DNA of 64,000 nucleotides from the NCBI GenBank assembly GCA_009469675.1, contig SSSZ01000005.1, forward strand, positions 1 to 64,000, written 5' to 3'. The stretch is from Azonexaceae bacterium (GTDB lineage: Bacteria; Pseudomonadota; Gammaproteobacteria; Burkholderiales; Rhodocyclaceae). Both the position numbers and the translations under genes were made by a program. Under the pieces are notes generated by a model. It had not been told where the DNA came from and did not search any database. It was given only the letters and a program-made list of their open reading frames with translations. The stretch's first letter is position 1. Every line of letters begins with the position of its first letter. Below, piece after piece: positions 45,740 to 54,319 of this stretch.

Positions 45740-46956
45740 TGGCCCGCGTCATTCCCATCGCCGCGGCGCCCCGGCCGGCGGCCGCGGCGCCCCTCGAATT
45801 TCGCGTCTCGCCGCCGCTCTCGCTCTATATCCACATTCCCTGGTGCGTGCAGAAATGCCCCTATTGCGACTTCAACTCCCATGAAGCCGGCGGAGAAATC
45901 CCCGAGGCCGCCTATCTCGACGCCCTCATTGCCGACGTTCAGACCGCCCTGCCCTTGGTCTGGGGGCGGCCGGTGGTCAGCGTCTTTTTCGGCGGCGGCA
46001 CCCCCAGCCTCCTATCCCCCGCCGGCCTCGACCGCCTGCTCGCCGCCTTGCGCGCCCTCCTGCCCCTCCAGCCGGACGCCGAAATCACCCTGGAGGCCAA
46101 CCCCGGGACGGTGGAGGCCGGGCGTTTCGCCGGCTTTCGCAGCGCCGGGATCAATCGCGTATCCCTGGGCATCCAGAGCTTTTCCGACACCCACCTCCAA
46201 GCCCTGGGCCGCATCCACGGCGGCGCCGAGGCGCGGGCCGCGGCGGAACTCGCCGCCCGCCACTTTCCCACCTTCAATCTGGATTTGATGTACGGTCTGC
46301 CAAGTCAGACGCAGGAGCAAGCGCTCACTGACATCGAGACGGCGCTGGCTTTCGCCCCGCCCCATCTTTCGTGTTACCAGCTCACCCTCGAACCCAACAC
46401 CCGCTTTGCCGCCCGCCCCCCCGCCGACCTCCCGGCCGGCGACGCCTGCGCCGACATGCAGGAGGCCATCGAGGCGCGGCTGGGCGAGGCCGGCTACGCC
46501 AATTACGAAACCTCGGCCTTCGCCCGGCACAGCCACGCCTGCCGCCACAACCTCAACTACTGGCATTTCGGAGACTACCTGGGGATCGGCGCCGGCGCCC
46601 ATTCCAAGCTCACCCTGCACGACCGGGTGCTGCGCCAGATGCGCTGGAAGCATCCGGCCGCCTATCTCAAAAACGCCGCCGCCGGCATGCCACTCCAGGA
46701 AGAAAGCGAAGTCGGCGGCGCCGACCTGCCCTTCGAATTTCTCATGAACGCCCTGCGGCTTGCCGAAGGGTTCCCGCCTGGTCTTTTCGAGGCTCGCACG
46801 GCCCGGCCGATCGCCGCGGTTCTGGCCGAACTGCGGGCCGCCCAAGCCGACGGCCTGCTGGTCGTGGAACCCCAGCGCATTGCGCCGACCCTGCGCGGCC
46901 GGCGCTTTCTCAACGTGCTGCTGCAGCGCTTCCTCGCCGACGACTCCTCCGGCTGA
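45739..46956 (+). CDS. hemW: HemW, radical-SAM haem chaperone
   Basis: This 405-aa protein has the radical-SAM cluster CVQKCPYCDF, GGGTPSLL and YGLPSQTQEQ. HemW binds haem and was earlier annotated as an oxygen-independent coproporphyrinogen oxidase. It lacks the extra Cys of HemN (CPYCDF and not CxYC-C), which supports HemW. It is downstream of rdgB, as in many proteobacteria. A role in loading respiratory enzymes with haem would suit the neighbouring respiration genes. Confidence 0.92.
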   Translation: MARVIPIAAAPRPAAAAPLEFRVSPPLSLYIHIPWCVQKCPYCDFNSHEAGGEIPEAAYLDALIADVQTALPLVWGRPVVSVFFGGGTPSLLSPAGLDRLLAALRALLPLQPDAEITLEANPGTVEAGRFAGFRSAGINRVSLGIQSFSDTHLQALGRIHGGAEARAAAELAARHFPTFNLDLMYGLPSQTQEQALTDIETALAFAPPHLSCYQLTLEPNTRFAARPPADLPAGDACADMQEAIEARLGEAGYANYETSAFARHSHACRHNLNYWHFGDYLGIGAGAHSKLTLHDRVLRQMRWKHPAAYLKNAAAGMPLQEESEVGGADLPFEFLMNALRLAEGFPPGLFEARTARPIAAVLAELRAAQADGLLVVEPQRIAPTLRGRRFLNVLLQRFLADDSSG

Positions 46957-46970
46957 GCCGCCGGCCCCGC

Positions 46971-47186
46971 TCAGCCGCGGGTGTCGCCCCGGGGCTTATC
47001 GATCAGCAGGGCGAGGAAGCAGAAACAGCCGAAGGCCAGGGCCGCCGTGCCGGCGCCGAGGAAGGTGCCGACCTGGAAATTGCCCAGCCAGAATTTTCCC
47101 GCCAGCCGCGCCACGACGGAAACCAGGCACAGGGTTGCGCCGGCCAGCCCCGACAGGCGCCCCAGCCACAAGATCAGATTGTTCAT
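46971..47186 (-). CDS. Small membrane protein
   Basis: The 71-aa protein has two hydrophobic helices (LILWLGRLSGLAGATLCLVS and FLGAGTAALAFGCFCFLAL) around a short loop (KFWLGNFQVGT). GGGAGGTG precedes the ATG at 47186. I do not recognise the family. It converges on hemW with 14 bases between stops. Confidence 0.6.
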   Translation of the reverse strand: MNNLILWLGRLSGLAGATLCLVSVVARLAGKFWLGNFQVGTFLGAGTAALAFGCFCFLALLIDKPRGDTRG

Positions 47187-47205
47187 AGCTTTCACCTCCC
47201 GCATG

Positions 47206-47234
47206 GGCCGGATCGCCCGTGGTTACATCCGGCC
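47206..47234. repeat. 8-bp inverted repeat upstream of the small membrane protein
   Basis: GGCCGGAT (47206-47213) and ATCCGGCC (47227-47234) form a perfect stem with a 13-base loop, between the end of the kinase remnant and the ribosome site of the next gene. No T-run follows on either strand. It may be a hairpin or an operator. Confidence 0.35.
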
Positions 47235-47262
47235 GCCGTCGCCCGCGGTCAGCCGCCTGGCA

Positions 47263-48251
47263 TTACTGTACACGATCCAGGGCCAGCGGTTCGAAACGCA
47301 TCCAGACGGTAAATCGCGTGCCGCGGCCGGCGGCGCTATCCACCGTGATGGAGCCGCCGCAGCGTTCGACCAGCGACAGGCTCACCCAGAGGCCGAGGCC
47401 TGTGCCGCCCGGCTTCTTGGCGGTGAAGAAAGGCTGGAACAGGCGGGCCTGGTCTTCCTGGGGGATTCCCGGGCCGTTGTCGCCGACGATGAGCTTCAAA
47501 CCGAGTGGCATGTCGGCTTCGTCCCACTCCTCCGTCGCCAGGGTGAGGGTACCCCCCTCGGGCATGGCCTGGATTCCGTTGACCATCAGGTTGATGAGCA
47601 CCTGCTGGAGTTCGTTGCGGTTGCACAAGACCTCGCGACCGCAGTCGAGGTGCTGGTCGATGGTGATGGTTCCCCGCTTGAGCAAATGCCCGACCAGAAC
47701 CAGGCTGTCCTGGAAAAGCTGGGCCGGGGCGACGGGTTCGAGGTAGCCGACGTAATCCTGGGGGCGGGCGAACTGGAGGAGCTTGGCGACGATCAGGCGG
47801 ATGCGATGCACCTGTTCCTGGATGAGCTTGATTTCCGGATCCACCGGCTCGGCCGCCGCCCCCAGGAGTTCCCGCAGGACGTCGAGGTTGCCTTGGATGA
47901 CCGCCACCGGGTTGTTGATTTCGTGGGCGACGCCGGCGGTGAGCTGGCCGTGTCGAGGTCGGCGTAGGCGGTCATCAGGACGACGTCGCCGGCGTAGCCC
48001 TCGTCGCGCAGTTCGTGCAGCCAGTCGATGCCGGAGCGACCGGGCAGGGCGATGTCGAGCACGATCAGGTCGTAGAGCCGCCGCCGCACCAGGGGCAGCG
48101 CCGCCTCCACGCTGTCGGCGCCTTCCACCACGCCGCAGCGCGATTCGAGGGCGCGCTGGATGAAGCTGACCATGCCCGGCTCGTCGTCCACCACGAGAAC
48201 CGAGTAGTGTTTCCAGGGCACCGCCGCGACCACGGGTTCGGTCGAATTCAT
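47263..48251 (-). pseudogene. Response regulator fused out of frame to a histidine kinase
   Basis: From 48251 (GGAGGAG before the ATG) the frame encodes a receiver domain: YSVLVVDDEPGMVSFIQ, phospho-Asp in LIVLDIALPGRSGID, then VVLMTAYADLDTA. At about 47955 it breaks. In another frame a kinase begins at once with GQLTAGVAHEINNPVAVIQ (H-box), followed by an intact N-box, DNGPGIP and FTAKKPGGTGLGLW to 47263. The rest of the regulator and the kinase N-terminus are missing. The first frame runs on as nonsense to 47793. The pair was probably a regulator gene and its kinase gene. The kinase core resembles those that pair with NtrC-like regulators. Confidence 0.75.
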
Positions 48252-48315
48252 CCGCTCCTCCGATTGTTTTGCCGATGATCGCAAACAACCGGTTGCCGAG
48301 GCAAACGCCGCCCCG

Positions 48316-48507
48316 TCAGAACGCCCGGTGCGCTTCCCGCGGCGGCGCCTCGGCCGGCCGATCGGCCAGCCAGTGGCGGGGCAGGTCGAGGACGCGGCGC
48401 TGCAGGATCAGGCGGCGCTCGCTGCGGCCGGCCGGAGGCCCGCCGTCGAGCCGGCGGCGGTCGCTGCCCTGGCGGCGGTCGGTCCAAGGGGGGCCGGGGG
48501 CGGCCAT
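48316..48507 (-). CDS. Small arginine-rich protein, paralogue of its neighbour
   Basis: This 63-aa ORF starts one base after the preceding stop (TGACATG). It has the pattern TDRRQGSDRRRLDGGPPAGR then SERRLILQRR. That matches the upstream protein's block (ERRGGADRR, GPPKGWTERR, VERR) almost position by position. No ribosome site of its own is evident, so it is likely coupled. Function is unknown. Confidence 0.45.
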   Translation of the reverse strand: MAAPGPPWTDRRQGSDRRRLDGGPPAGRSERRLILQRRVLDLPRHWLADRPAEAPPREAHRAF

Positions 48508-48508
48508 G

Positions 48509-48757
48509 TCAGTCGCGGACCCGGTCGAGGACTTCGGCGGCGGTTTCGACCACCGTCTGGGGTTCCTGGAACTCCCGGGTGGCGACGGGTTTGGCGCCGG
48601 CGAAGTATTTGGCCCAGTCGGTATCGGAAATCTCGACCAGCTCGATTTCGGGAATCCGCCGCTCCACCGTGCGCCGCCGCTCGGTCCATCCCTTGGGCGG
48701 TCCGACATCGCGTTTGCGTCGGTCGGCGCCGCCGCGCCGTTCGTCCTTTTTCTTCAT
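48509..48757 (-). CDS. Small conserved-looking protein with repeated RR motifs
   Basis: This 82-aa protein starts MKKKDERRGGADRRKRDVGP and has a basic first half. An acidic second half follows (PEIELVEISDTDWAKYF, then an amphipathic helix to the end). I do not recognise it. The xRRxxxxRR pattern is seen at the start of some c-di-GMP-binding PilZ proteins, but no PilZ domain follows. It is followed by a shorter paralogue. Confidence 0.55.
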   Translation of the reverse strand: MKKKDERRGGADRRKRDVGPPKGWTERRRTVERRIPEIELVEISDTDWAKYFAGAKPVATREFQEPQTVVETAAEVLDRVRD

Positions 48758-48872
48758 GGCCTCTCCCCTGGGCTAATCGGCGTCGCTTCCGCCGGCTCAT
48801 TTTGGGCATCATTCTAGGGGAGGCGCCGCCGTTCGTAAATATGACGAACGGCAGGTTTTCGCCTTATTCCGG

Positions 48873-49268
48873 CTACTTTTCCTGGGCCGGGAACGAACCG
48901 TCGACGTAGTACCAACGGCCATCTTCCCGCCGGAAATCGCTGAATTCGTGCAGCCGCCGGCCCCGGCCGGCGACCCGGCAGCGGGCGACGAATTCGACCG
49001 CGGCCCGGTCGTCGCCGAACATTTCGTGGCGGCGCACCTCCAGCCCCAGCCAGCGGCAGGGGCCGTCTTCGCCGAGGCCGAGCCGGTCCGGCCGGGTCGA
49101 GGGGTGCCAGGTGGCGAGGAGGTAGGCTTCGAGGCCGAGAACGTAGGCGCTGTAGCGCGAGCGCATGAGGGCCTCGGCGGTGGCGGCCGGGGCGCCGGCG
49201 TGGCAGGGGCCGCAGCAGGCGGCGTAGGGGCGGCCGCTGCCGCAGGGGCAGCAGTCGCCGGGCTTCAC
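48873..49268 (-). CDS. YchJ-family SEC-C protein
   Basis: This 131-aa protein has the zinc-binding SEC-C start DCCPCGSGRPYAACCGP, then the YchJ core ALMRSRYSAYVLG and ATWHPSTRPDRL. The family is common and of unknown function; the SEC-C motif also occurs in SecA. The ATG overlaps the rdgC region boundary (ATGA with the rdgC stop on the same strand). Confidence 0.85.
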   Translation of the reverse strand: MKPGDCCPCGSGRPYAACCGPCHAGAPAATAEALMRSRYSAYVLGLEAYLLATWHPSTRPDRLGLGEDGPCRWLGLEVRRHEMFGDDRAAVEFVARCRVAGRGRRLHEFSDFRREDGRWYYVDGSFPAQEK

Positions 49269-50215
49269 GCTTCCCAGGGCGGCGTCCCCGCCGCGGTGCT
49301 TGCCGGCGAAACGGCCGCCTCGGCGACCTCGCCGCCCAGGGCGTCCACCAGCTGGGGCAGGAAGCGGGCGAGTTCGCCGGTCATCAGGGCGAAGTCGGCG
49401 TCGAACTGCTCGTCGGCGTGTTCGGCGCTCTGTTCGGCCTCTTCCTTGACGAGGTCGAGGAAGGTGAGGCGCTTGATTTCGAGCTTTTCGGTGAGAATGA
49501 AGGAAATGCGGTCGTTCCAGGTGAGCGCCAGGCGGGTCGGCAGCTTGCCGCCGGCCAGGTGGGATTTGACCTCGTCACCTTCGAGGGGATGGCGGACGTA
49601 GCGGACCGCGGCCTTTTCTTCGCCCACCGCCTTCAATTCGCAGTCGCGGTCAATGGTGAAGCCGGCCGGCCCTTCGCCGCCGGCCAGCCAGTCGGCCATG
49701 GCCGAGGTCGGCGAGAGCTGGGTGTGGAGGAGTTGCAGGGGGAATTCGTCGAGGGACCAGCGCAGGTGTTCGATGACCTCTTCGGCCTTGGCGGGGCTGG
49801 CGGCGTCGACGCAGAACCAGCCGGCCTGGGGGTCGATCCAGACCGAGGTGGTGCGGCGCTTGGTGAAAGCCCGCGGCATGAATTCCTCGGTGACCCGCTC
49901 GCGCAGTTCCTTCAACTGCTTGCGGCCGGGCTTGTAGCCCTGCTGCGCCTCGACGGCCTCGGCCCGCTCCTTGACCTCGTCGTTGATGACCGACGAAGGC
50001 AGGAGGCGCTGCTCGACCTTGAGGGCGATGAGCCACTGGCGGTGGCTGGCGTACACCAGGGCGCCGTCGCCCCGGGGCGACGCCCAGCCGCGGCTCATGG
50101 CTTCGTGGCTGGGGCAGCGCTGGAAAGGGCCGCGGGCCAGTTGCTCTTCGAGTTTGGCCGGATCGATGCCCCAGGGCACCGGCAGGCGGTAAAGCTGCAG
50201 GTTTCTAAACCACAT
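49265..50215 (-). CDS. rdgC: RdgC, nucleoid-associated recombination protein
   Basis: The 316-aa protein matches RdgC (MWFRNLQLYRL, SRGWASPRGDGALVYASHRQ, EEFMPRAFTKRRTTSVWIDP). RdgC is a ring-shaped DNA-binding protein that limits RecA. The ATG at 50215 is chosen over upstream in-frame codons because the family begins there. Length is slightly above the usual about 300 aa, due to the C-terminal alanine-rich tail. Confidence 0.93.
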   Translation of the reverse strand: MWFRNLQLYRLPVPWGIDPAKLEEQLARGPFQRCPSHEAMSRGWASPRGDGALVYASHRQWLIALKVEQRLLPSSVINDEVKERAEAVEAQQGYKPGRKQLKELRERVTEEFMPRAFTKRRTTSVWIDPQAGWFCVDAASPAKAEEVIEHLRWSLDEFPLQLLHTQLSPTSAMADWLAGGEGPAGFTIDRDCELKAVGEEKAAVRYVRHPLEGDEVKSHLAGGKLPTRLALTWNDRISFILTEKLEIKRLTFLDLVKEEAEQSAEHADEQFDADFALMTGELARFLPQLVDALGGEVAEAAVSPASTAAGTPPWEA

Positions 50216-50223
50216 GGTGTTTC

Positions 50224-50499
50224 TCAGAATAGGTTGTTGACCACCCAGCGGTCGCGCTGGGCGAGGTTTTCCAGGCCCTTCATGGCCTCGACGGTGGCGC
50301 CCTGCTGGTGGGCGTGGTCGAGGAAGGAGGCGATGGCCTTGTCGAGGGGGTAGTCGTATTCCCGCCACTCGGCGTCGAACTTTTCCCGGCTGTAGCGGCT
50401 GACCGAGAGGCGCCCCGATTTCATGGGCACCAGGCGGACGCTCCTGCCGTCGTGGCGGATGACGATGGCGGTGGTGCGGTGGGCGTTCCAGACGATCAC
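50224..50499 (-). CDS. Hypothetical small protein
   Basis: This 91-aa protein (start GTG, MIVWNAHRTTAIVIRHDG) has a beta-rich first half and an alpha-helical second half. Its charged core is YSREKFDAEWREYDYPL. It is unrecognised. Only 8 bases separate it from rdgC, and 13 from trmB, so it is probably expressed with them. Confidence 0.6.
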   Translation of the reverse strand: MIVWNAHRTTAIVIRHDGRSVRLVPMKSGRLSVSRYSREKFDAEWREYDYPLDKAIASFLDHAHQQGATVEAMKGLENLAQRDRWVVNNLF

Positions 50500-50512
50500 G
50501 GCGTTCGGCTCC

Positions 50513-51217
50513 TCAGCGTTTGCGGAAAATCACGTCCCACACCCCGTGGCCCAGGCGGAGGCCGCGGTTCTCGAACTTGGTGAGGGGGCGGTAGTCGGGA
50601 CGGGGGGCGAAGCCGTCGGCGGTGTTCTGCAAGGCCGGCTCGGCGGAAAGGACTTCCAGCATCTGGGCGCCGTACTCCTCCCAATCGGTGGCGCAGTGCA
50701 GGTAGCCGCCGGGTTTGAGGCGGGACGCCAGCAGGGCGACGAAGGGCGGCTGGATGAGGCGGCGCTTGTTGTGGCGCTTTTTGTGCCAGGGGTCGGGGAA
50801 AAAGATATGGATGCCGTCGAGGCTGTCGACGGCCAGCATGTGGCGCACCACTTCGACGGCGTCGTGCTGGCAGATGCGCAGGTTGGCGAGTTCCCGGGTG
50901 GCGATGAGCTTGCACAGGGCGCCGACGCCGGGGGTGTGCACCTCGACGCCGAGGTAATCGTTGCCGGGGCAGGTTTCGGCGATCTTGGCCGTGGTCTCCC
51001 CCATGCCGAAGCCGATCTCGAGGATTTTCCCGGCGCGGCGGCCGAAGGTGGCGTCGAGGTCGAGGGGCGCGGCGGCGTAGGGTACGCCGATGCGCGGCAT
51101 CATCTCGGCGTAGTAGCGTTCCTGGGCCTCCGACATGCGCCCGGCGCGGCGCACGAAGCTCTTGATGTGGCCGTGGGGTTCGCCGGCCCGGCCGGCGGTG
51201 TAGGCGCCTTCGCTCAT
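50513..51217 (-). CDS. trmB: tRNA (guanine-N7-)-methyltransferase
   Basis: This 234-aa protein has the SAM site [12 protein letters not shown], the TrmB motif [17 protein letters not shown] and CATDWEEYG. It methylates G46 of tRNA. The start overlaps the thiG stop (ATGA), so thiS, thiG and trmB form a transcription unit. Confidence 0.95.
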   Translation of the reverse strand: MSEGAYTAGRAGEPHGHIKSFVRRAGRMSEAQERYYAEMMPRIGVPYAAAPLDLDATFGRRAGKILEIGFGMGETTAKIAETCPGNDYLGVEVHTPGVGALCKLIATRELANLRICQHDAVEVVRHMLAVDSLDGIHIFFPDPWHKKRHNKRRLIQPPFVALLASRLKPGGYLHCATDWEEYGAQMLEVLSAEPALQNTADGFAPRPDYRPLTKFENRGLRLGHGVWDVIFRKR

Positions 51218-51996
51218 GAACCGATGAGGCCGCTGGTCGGGGACGAGGGATCGGCGGAGTAGAGCTTTCTTGGCATCCGGCCGGCGAGGAAGGCCTGGCG
51301 CCCGGCCTCGACGCCCTTTTTCATGGCGCTGGCCATGAGCACCGGGTCTTTGGCGTGGGCGATGGCGGTGTTCATGAGGACGCCGTCGCAACCCAGCTCC
51401 ATGGCGATGGCGGCGTCGGACGCCGTGCCGACGCCGGCGTCCACGATAATGGGCACCTTGGCGTTGTCGATGATGAGGCGGAGGTTCCAGGGGTTGAGGA
51501 TGCCCATGCCGGAGCCGATCAGCGAGGCCAGCGGCATCACCGCGACGCAGCCGATTTCTTCCAGCATCTTGGCCTGGATGGGGTCGTCGGAACAATAAAC
51601 CATGACGTGGAACCCCTCCTTGACCAGGGTTTGCGCCGCCTTCAGGGTTTCCGGCATGTTGGGGAAGAGGCTCTTGGGGTCGCCCAGGACTTCGAGCTTG
51701 CACAGCGGGTGGCCGTCGAGCAGTTCGCGGGCCAGCCGCAGGGTGCGGACGGCGTCGTCGGCGGTATAGCAGCCGGCGGTGTTGGGCAGGATGGTGAATT
51801 GGGCCGGCGGCAGGGCGTCGAGCAGGTTGGGCTGCCCGGGATCCTGGCCGATGTTGGTGCGGCGGATGGCGACGGTGACGATGGCGGCGCCGGAGGCGTC
51901 GATGGCGGCGCGGGTTTCGGCGAAATCCTTGTATTTGCCCGTGCCGACCAGAAGACGGGAGGAATAGGGCTGGCCGGCGATGGTGAATTGATCCAT
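51214..51996 (-). CDS. thiG: Thiazole synthase
   Basis: This 260-aa TIM-barrel protein has [28 protein letters not shown] with the Schiff-base Lys, and [24 protein letters not shown] (two adjoining family blocks). It builds the thiazole ring of thiamine with sulphur carried by ThiS, encoded just upstream (32-bp gap). It overlaps trmB by 4 bp. Confidence 0.95.
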   Translation of the reverse strand: MDQFTIAGQPYSSRLLVGTGKYKDFAETRAAIDASGAAIVTVAIRRTNIGQDPGQPNLLDALPPAQFTILPNTAGCYTADDAVRTLRLARELLDGHPLCKLEVLGDPKSLFPNMPETLKAAQTLVKEGFHVMVYCSDDPIQAKMLEEIGCVAVMPLASLIGSGMGILNPWNLRLIIDNAKVPIIVDAGVGTASDAAIAMELGCDGVLMNTAIAHAKDPVLMASAMKKGVEAGRQAFLAGRMPRKLYSADPSSPTSGLIGS

Positions 51997-52028
51997 GGGT
52001 TTTTCCCGGAAGGGTGAAACGGAGAAGT

Positions 52029-52232
52029 TCAGCCGCCGCCGACGGCGACGACGATTTCCAGGCGGTCGCCGCTGGCGAGGCCGGTACTGGCGTGTTGGCT
52101 CTTGGGGATGATTTCGCCGTTTTTCTCGACGGCGATGCGTTTGCCCGTCAGCCCGAGGGCGTCGGTGAGGCCGGCGACGGTGAGGGCCTGGGGAAACTGG
52201 CGGGGTTCGCCGTTGAGGGTGATGTGCAACAT
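52029..52232 (-). CDS. thiS: ThiS, sulphur carrier protein
   Basis: This 67-aa ubiquitin-like protein ends VVAVGGG; the terminal glycine is adenylated and thiocarboxylated to give sulphur to Thi[19 protein letters not shown] is the usual N-terminal half. It directly precedes thiG. Confidence 0.92.
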   Translation of the reverse strand: MLHITLNGEPRQFPQALTVAGLTDALGLTGKRIAVEKNGEIIPKSQHASTGLASGDRLEIVVAVGGG

Positions 52233-52236
52233 CGGC

Positions 52237-53007
52237 CTATTTTATCAAGCCTCGGGGCTTTCTCGGGGCGTCGACGAAAAGGCGGTCGTAGAGCCAGTTG
52301 GGCAGAAGCCGCAGGCCCTTGGCGACCAGGCCCATCGGCCAGGGAATGACGCGGTAGCTGACGCCGGCTTCGACGGCGCGGGCGAAGCGGCGGGCGAATT
52401 CCGCCGCCGGCAGGAGAAAGGGCATGGGGTAGGGGTTGATGGCGGTCATCGGCGTGGCGACGTAGCCCGGGGCGATGGTTACCACCTTGATGCCGTAGGG
52501 CCGCATTTCCAGGCGCAGGCTTTCGAGGTAGGCGATGGCCGCGGCCTTCGACGCCGAGTAGGCCTCCGCCCCGGGCAGGCCGCGGATTCCCGCCACCGAC
52601 GCCAGCCCCACCAGGCGGGCGCCGTTGGCGGCGGCCTTGAGAGCCGGGATGAAGGGAGAAAAAGTCGCCGCCATGCCGTAGACGTTGGTGTCCATGACCC
52701 GCCGGAAGGCCGCCAGATCCTCCTCGCATTCGCTCAGGGTGCCGACCGAAACGCCGGCGCTGGCGACGACGATGTCGGGCGGGCCGAAGCGGGCCAGGAA
52801 ATCGGCGGCGGCGGCCTGCAGCGCCGGGGCGTCGGCGACGTCGAGGGAGTAGCAGGCGTGGCCGCCCCCCAGGCGGGCGTTGAGGTCGGCCAGCGCCGCG
52901 CTGCGGCGCCCGGCCAGGCCGAGGCGGGAGCCGCGGCCGGCGTAGTAGGCGGCGAGGGCCTCGCCGATGCCCGACGAGGCGCCCGTGATGAAGACCTTCA
53001 GCGTCAT
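52237..53007 (-). CDS. Short-chain dehydrogenase/reductase
   Basis: The 256-aa protein has the NAD(P) site TGASSGIG (8-15), VVASAGVSVG in place of NNAG, and the catalytic Ser...Tyr-x3-Lys in SVAGIRGLPGAEAYSASKAA. The C-terminal part ends in RFARAVEAGVSYRVIPWPMG and a basic, membrane-proximal tail. Substrate cannot be told. It starts after a 33-bp gap from dsbA and is followed 4 bases later by thiS. Confidence 0.85.
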   Translation of the reverse strand: MTLKVFITGASSGIGEALAAYYAGRGSRLGLAGRRSAALADLNARLGGGHACYSLDVADAPALQAAAADFLARFGPPDIVVASAGVSVGTLSECEEDLAAFRRVMDTNVYGMAATFSPFIPALKAAANGARLVGLASVAGIRGLPGAEAYSASKAAAIAYLESLRLEMRPYGIKVVTIAPGYVATPMTAINPYPMPFLLPAAEFARRFARAVEAGVSYRVIPWPMGLVAKGLRLLPNWLYDRLFVDAPRKPRGLIK

Positions 53008-53040
53008 GGGGAGAGGCTGCGCCGGACGCCGCCGGTTCGC

Positions 53041-53679
53041 TTACTTCTTGCCGGCTTTCTCGCTGCGGGATTTGGCGATGAGCTGGTCGGCGATGGCCAG
53101 CATGTCGTTGTGGCTCTTGTCGCTGACCAGGTACTTGCCGTCGACGGCCAGCGAAGGTACGCCCTGGATGCGGTAGGCCTGGGCCATCTGGTCGCCCCGC
53201 TTGACCTTGCTCATGACGCCGAAGGAGGCGAAGGCGTCGGCGAATTTCTTGGGATCGACCCCCTTCTTGGCGGCCCATTCGGCGGCCACCTTGTCGTCGA
53301 ACAGGTTGACCCGGTCGACGTGGATGGCCTTGAAGACCTCGCCGTCGAGCTTGCCGAGGTCGCCGGTGACTTCGAGGGTGTAGTAGAGCCGGGCGATATT
53401 GGCCCAGGCGGCGCGGCCGAAGGTGATGGGTACCTTGCGGAAGACCACGTCGGCGGGCAGCTTGGCGGCCCAGGCATGGATGAGGGGGTTGAAGTCGTTG
53501 CAGTGGGGGCAGCCGTAGCTGAAGAATTCGAGCACCTCGATCTTGCCCGGCGTGTCGCCCGGCTGCGCCGGCTGGACCGGTACGTAGTCCTTGCCTGCGG
53601 TCTGGGCGAAGGCCGGGAGATTGGCGGCGAGGGCGCCGGCCAGCAGGGCGCGGACGGCGCCGCGACGGGAATTGTTCAT
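53041..53679 (-). CDS. dsbA: DsbA, periplasmic thiol-disulphide oxidase
   Basis: This 212-aa protein has a signal peptide with twin Arg (MNNSRRGAVRALLAGALAAN, ending AFAQ), active site CPHC in FFSYGCPHCNDFNP, and cis-Pro in IQGVPSLAV. It forms disulphides in exported proteins. AAGGAG precedes its ATG. It follows the SPOR gene with 2 bases between, as in other betaproteobacteria. Confidence 0.93.
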   Translation of the reverse strand: MNNSRRGAVRALLAGALAANLPAFAQTAGKDYVPVQPAQPGDTPGKIEVLEFFSYGCPHCNDFNPLIHAWAAKLPADVVFRKVPITFGRAAWANIARLYYTLEVTGDLGKLDGEVFKAIHVDRVNLFDDKVAAEWAAKKGVDPKKFADAFASFGVMSKVKRGDQMAQAYRIQGVPSLAVDGKYLVSDKSHNDMLAIADQLIAKSRSEKAGKK

Positions 53680-53681
53680 GC

Positions 53682-54311
53682 TCACTCCTTGTTCTTGACG
53701 AGGGATGCTTCGATCCCGGACTTGGCGAGGTCGGCCCGCACCTTGTTGACCTCCTCGACGCGGCCGAAGGGGCCGAGGCGGACGCGGTAATAGGTCTTGT
53801 CCTGCACCATCACCTGCTGCACCGACGCTTCCAGACCCATTAACGCCAGATTGGCCTTCTGGTTGTCCGCGTCGTGGGGGGTGCTGAAGGAACCGGCCTG
53901 GAGGAAGAGCGGCCCCTTGCTTTCCTTGCCCTCGTCCTTCTTGGCGTCTTCCTTTTTGGCTTCGGCGGGTTTCTGGCCGGCCTTGTCGGGGATGGCGTCG
54001 GCTTTGCCGGGCAGGATGTCGTAGAACTGAAAGCGTTTTTCCGGCACCGGGTCGCCGGGTTTGCCGGGCAGGGCCATGGGCTGGGCGGGTTGGCCGGGGG
54101 CGTTCGGCTTGGCCCCGGCGGCCGCCGGGGCTTCGGGCTTGGGCTGGGACTTGCCGGTGACGAAGGGCATGGTCGCCTTGTTCAGGTACCAGACCACACC
54201 GGCGGCGATGGCCACGCCGAGCACCAGGCCGATGAACATGCCGACCAGGGTGCCGCCGCCCGCTTTCCTGGGCGCTGCCTTGGCCTTGCGGGGTTTCACG
54301 TCGCGGCTCAT
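53682..54311 (-). CDS. SPOR-domain membrane protein
   Basis: This 209-aa protein has a short basic cytoplasmic head, one membrane helix (GMFIGLVLGVAIAAGVVWYL), a proline/lysine-rich linker (about 55-130) and a C-terminal SPOR domain (LFLQAGSFSTPHDADN to YYRVRLGPFGRVEEVNKV). SPOR domains bind denuded peptidoglycan at the division site, so a FtsN-like role is likely. It is between argS and dsbA. Confidence 0.88.
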   Translation of the reverse strand: MSRDVKPRKAKAAPRKAGGGTLVGMFIGLVLGVAIAAGVVWYLNKATMPFVTGKSQPKPEAPAAAGAKPNAPGQPAQPMALPGKPGDPVPEKRFQFYDILPGKADAIPDKAGQKPAEAKKEDAKKDEGKESKGPLFLQAGSFSTPHDADNQKANLALMGLEASVQQVMVQDKTYYRVRLGPFGRVEEVNKVRADLAKSGIEASLVKNKE

Positions 54312-54319
54312 GGTTTCCT

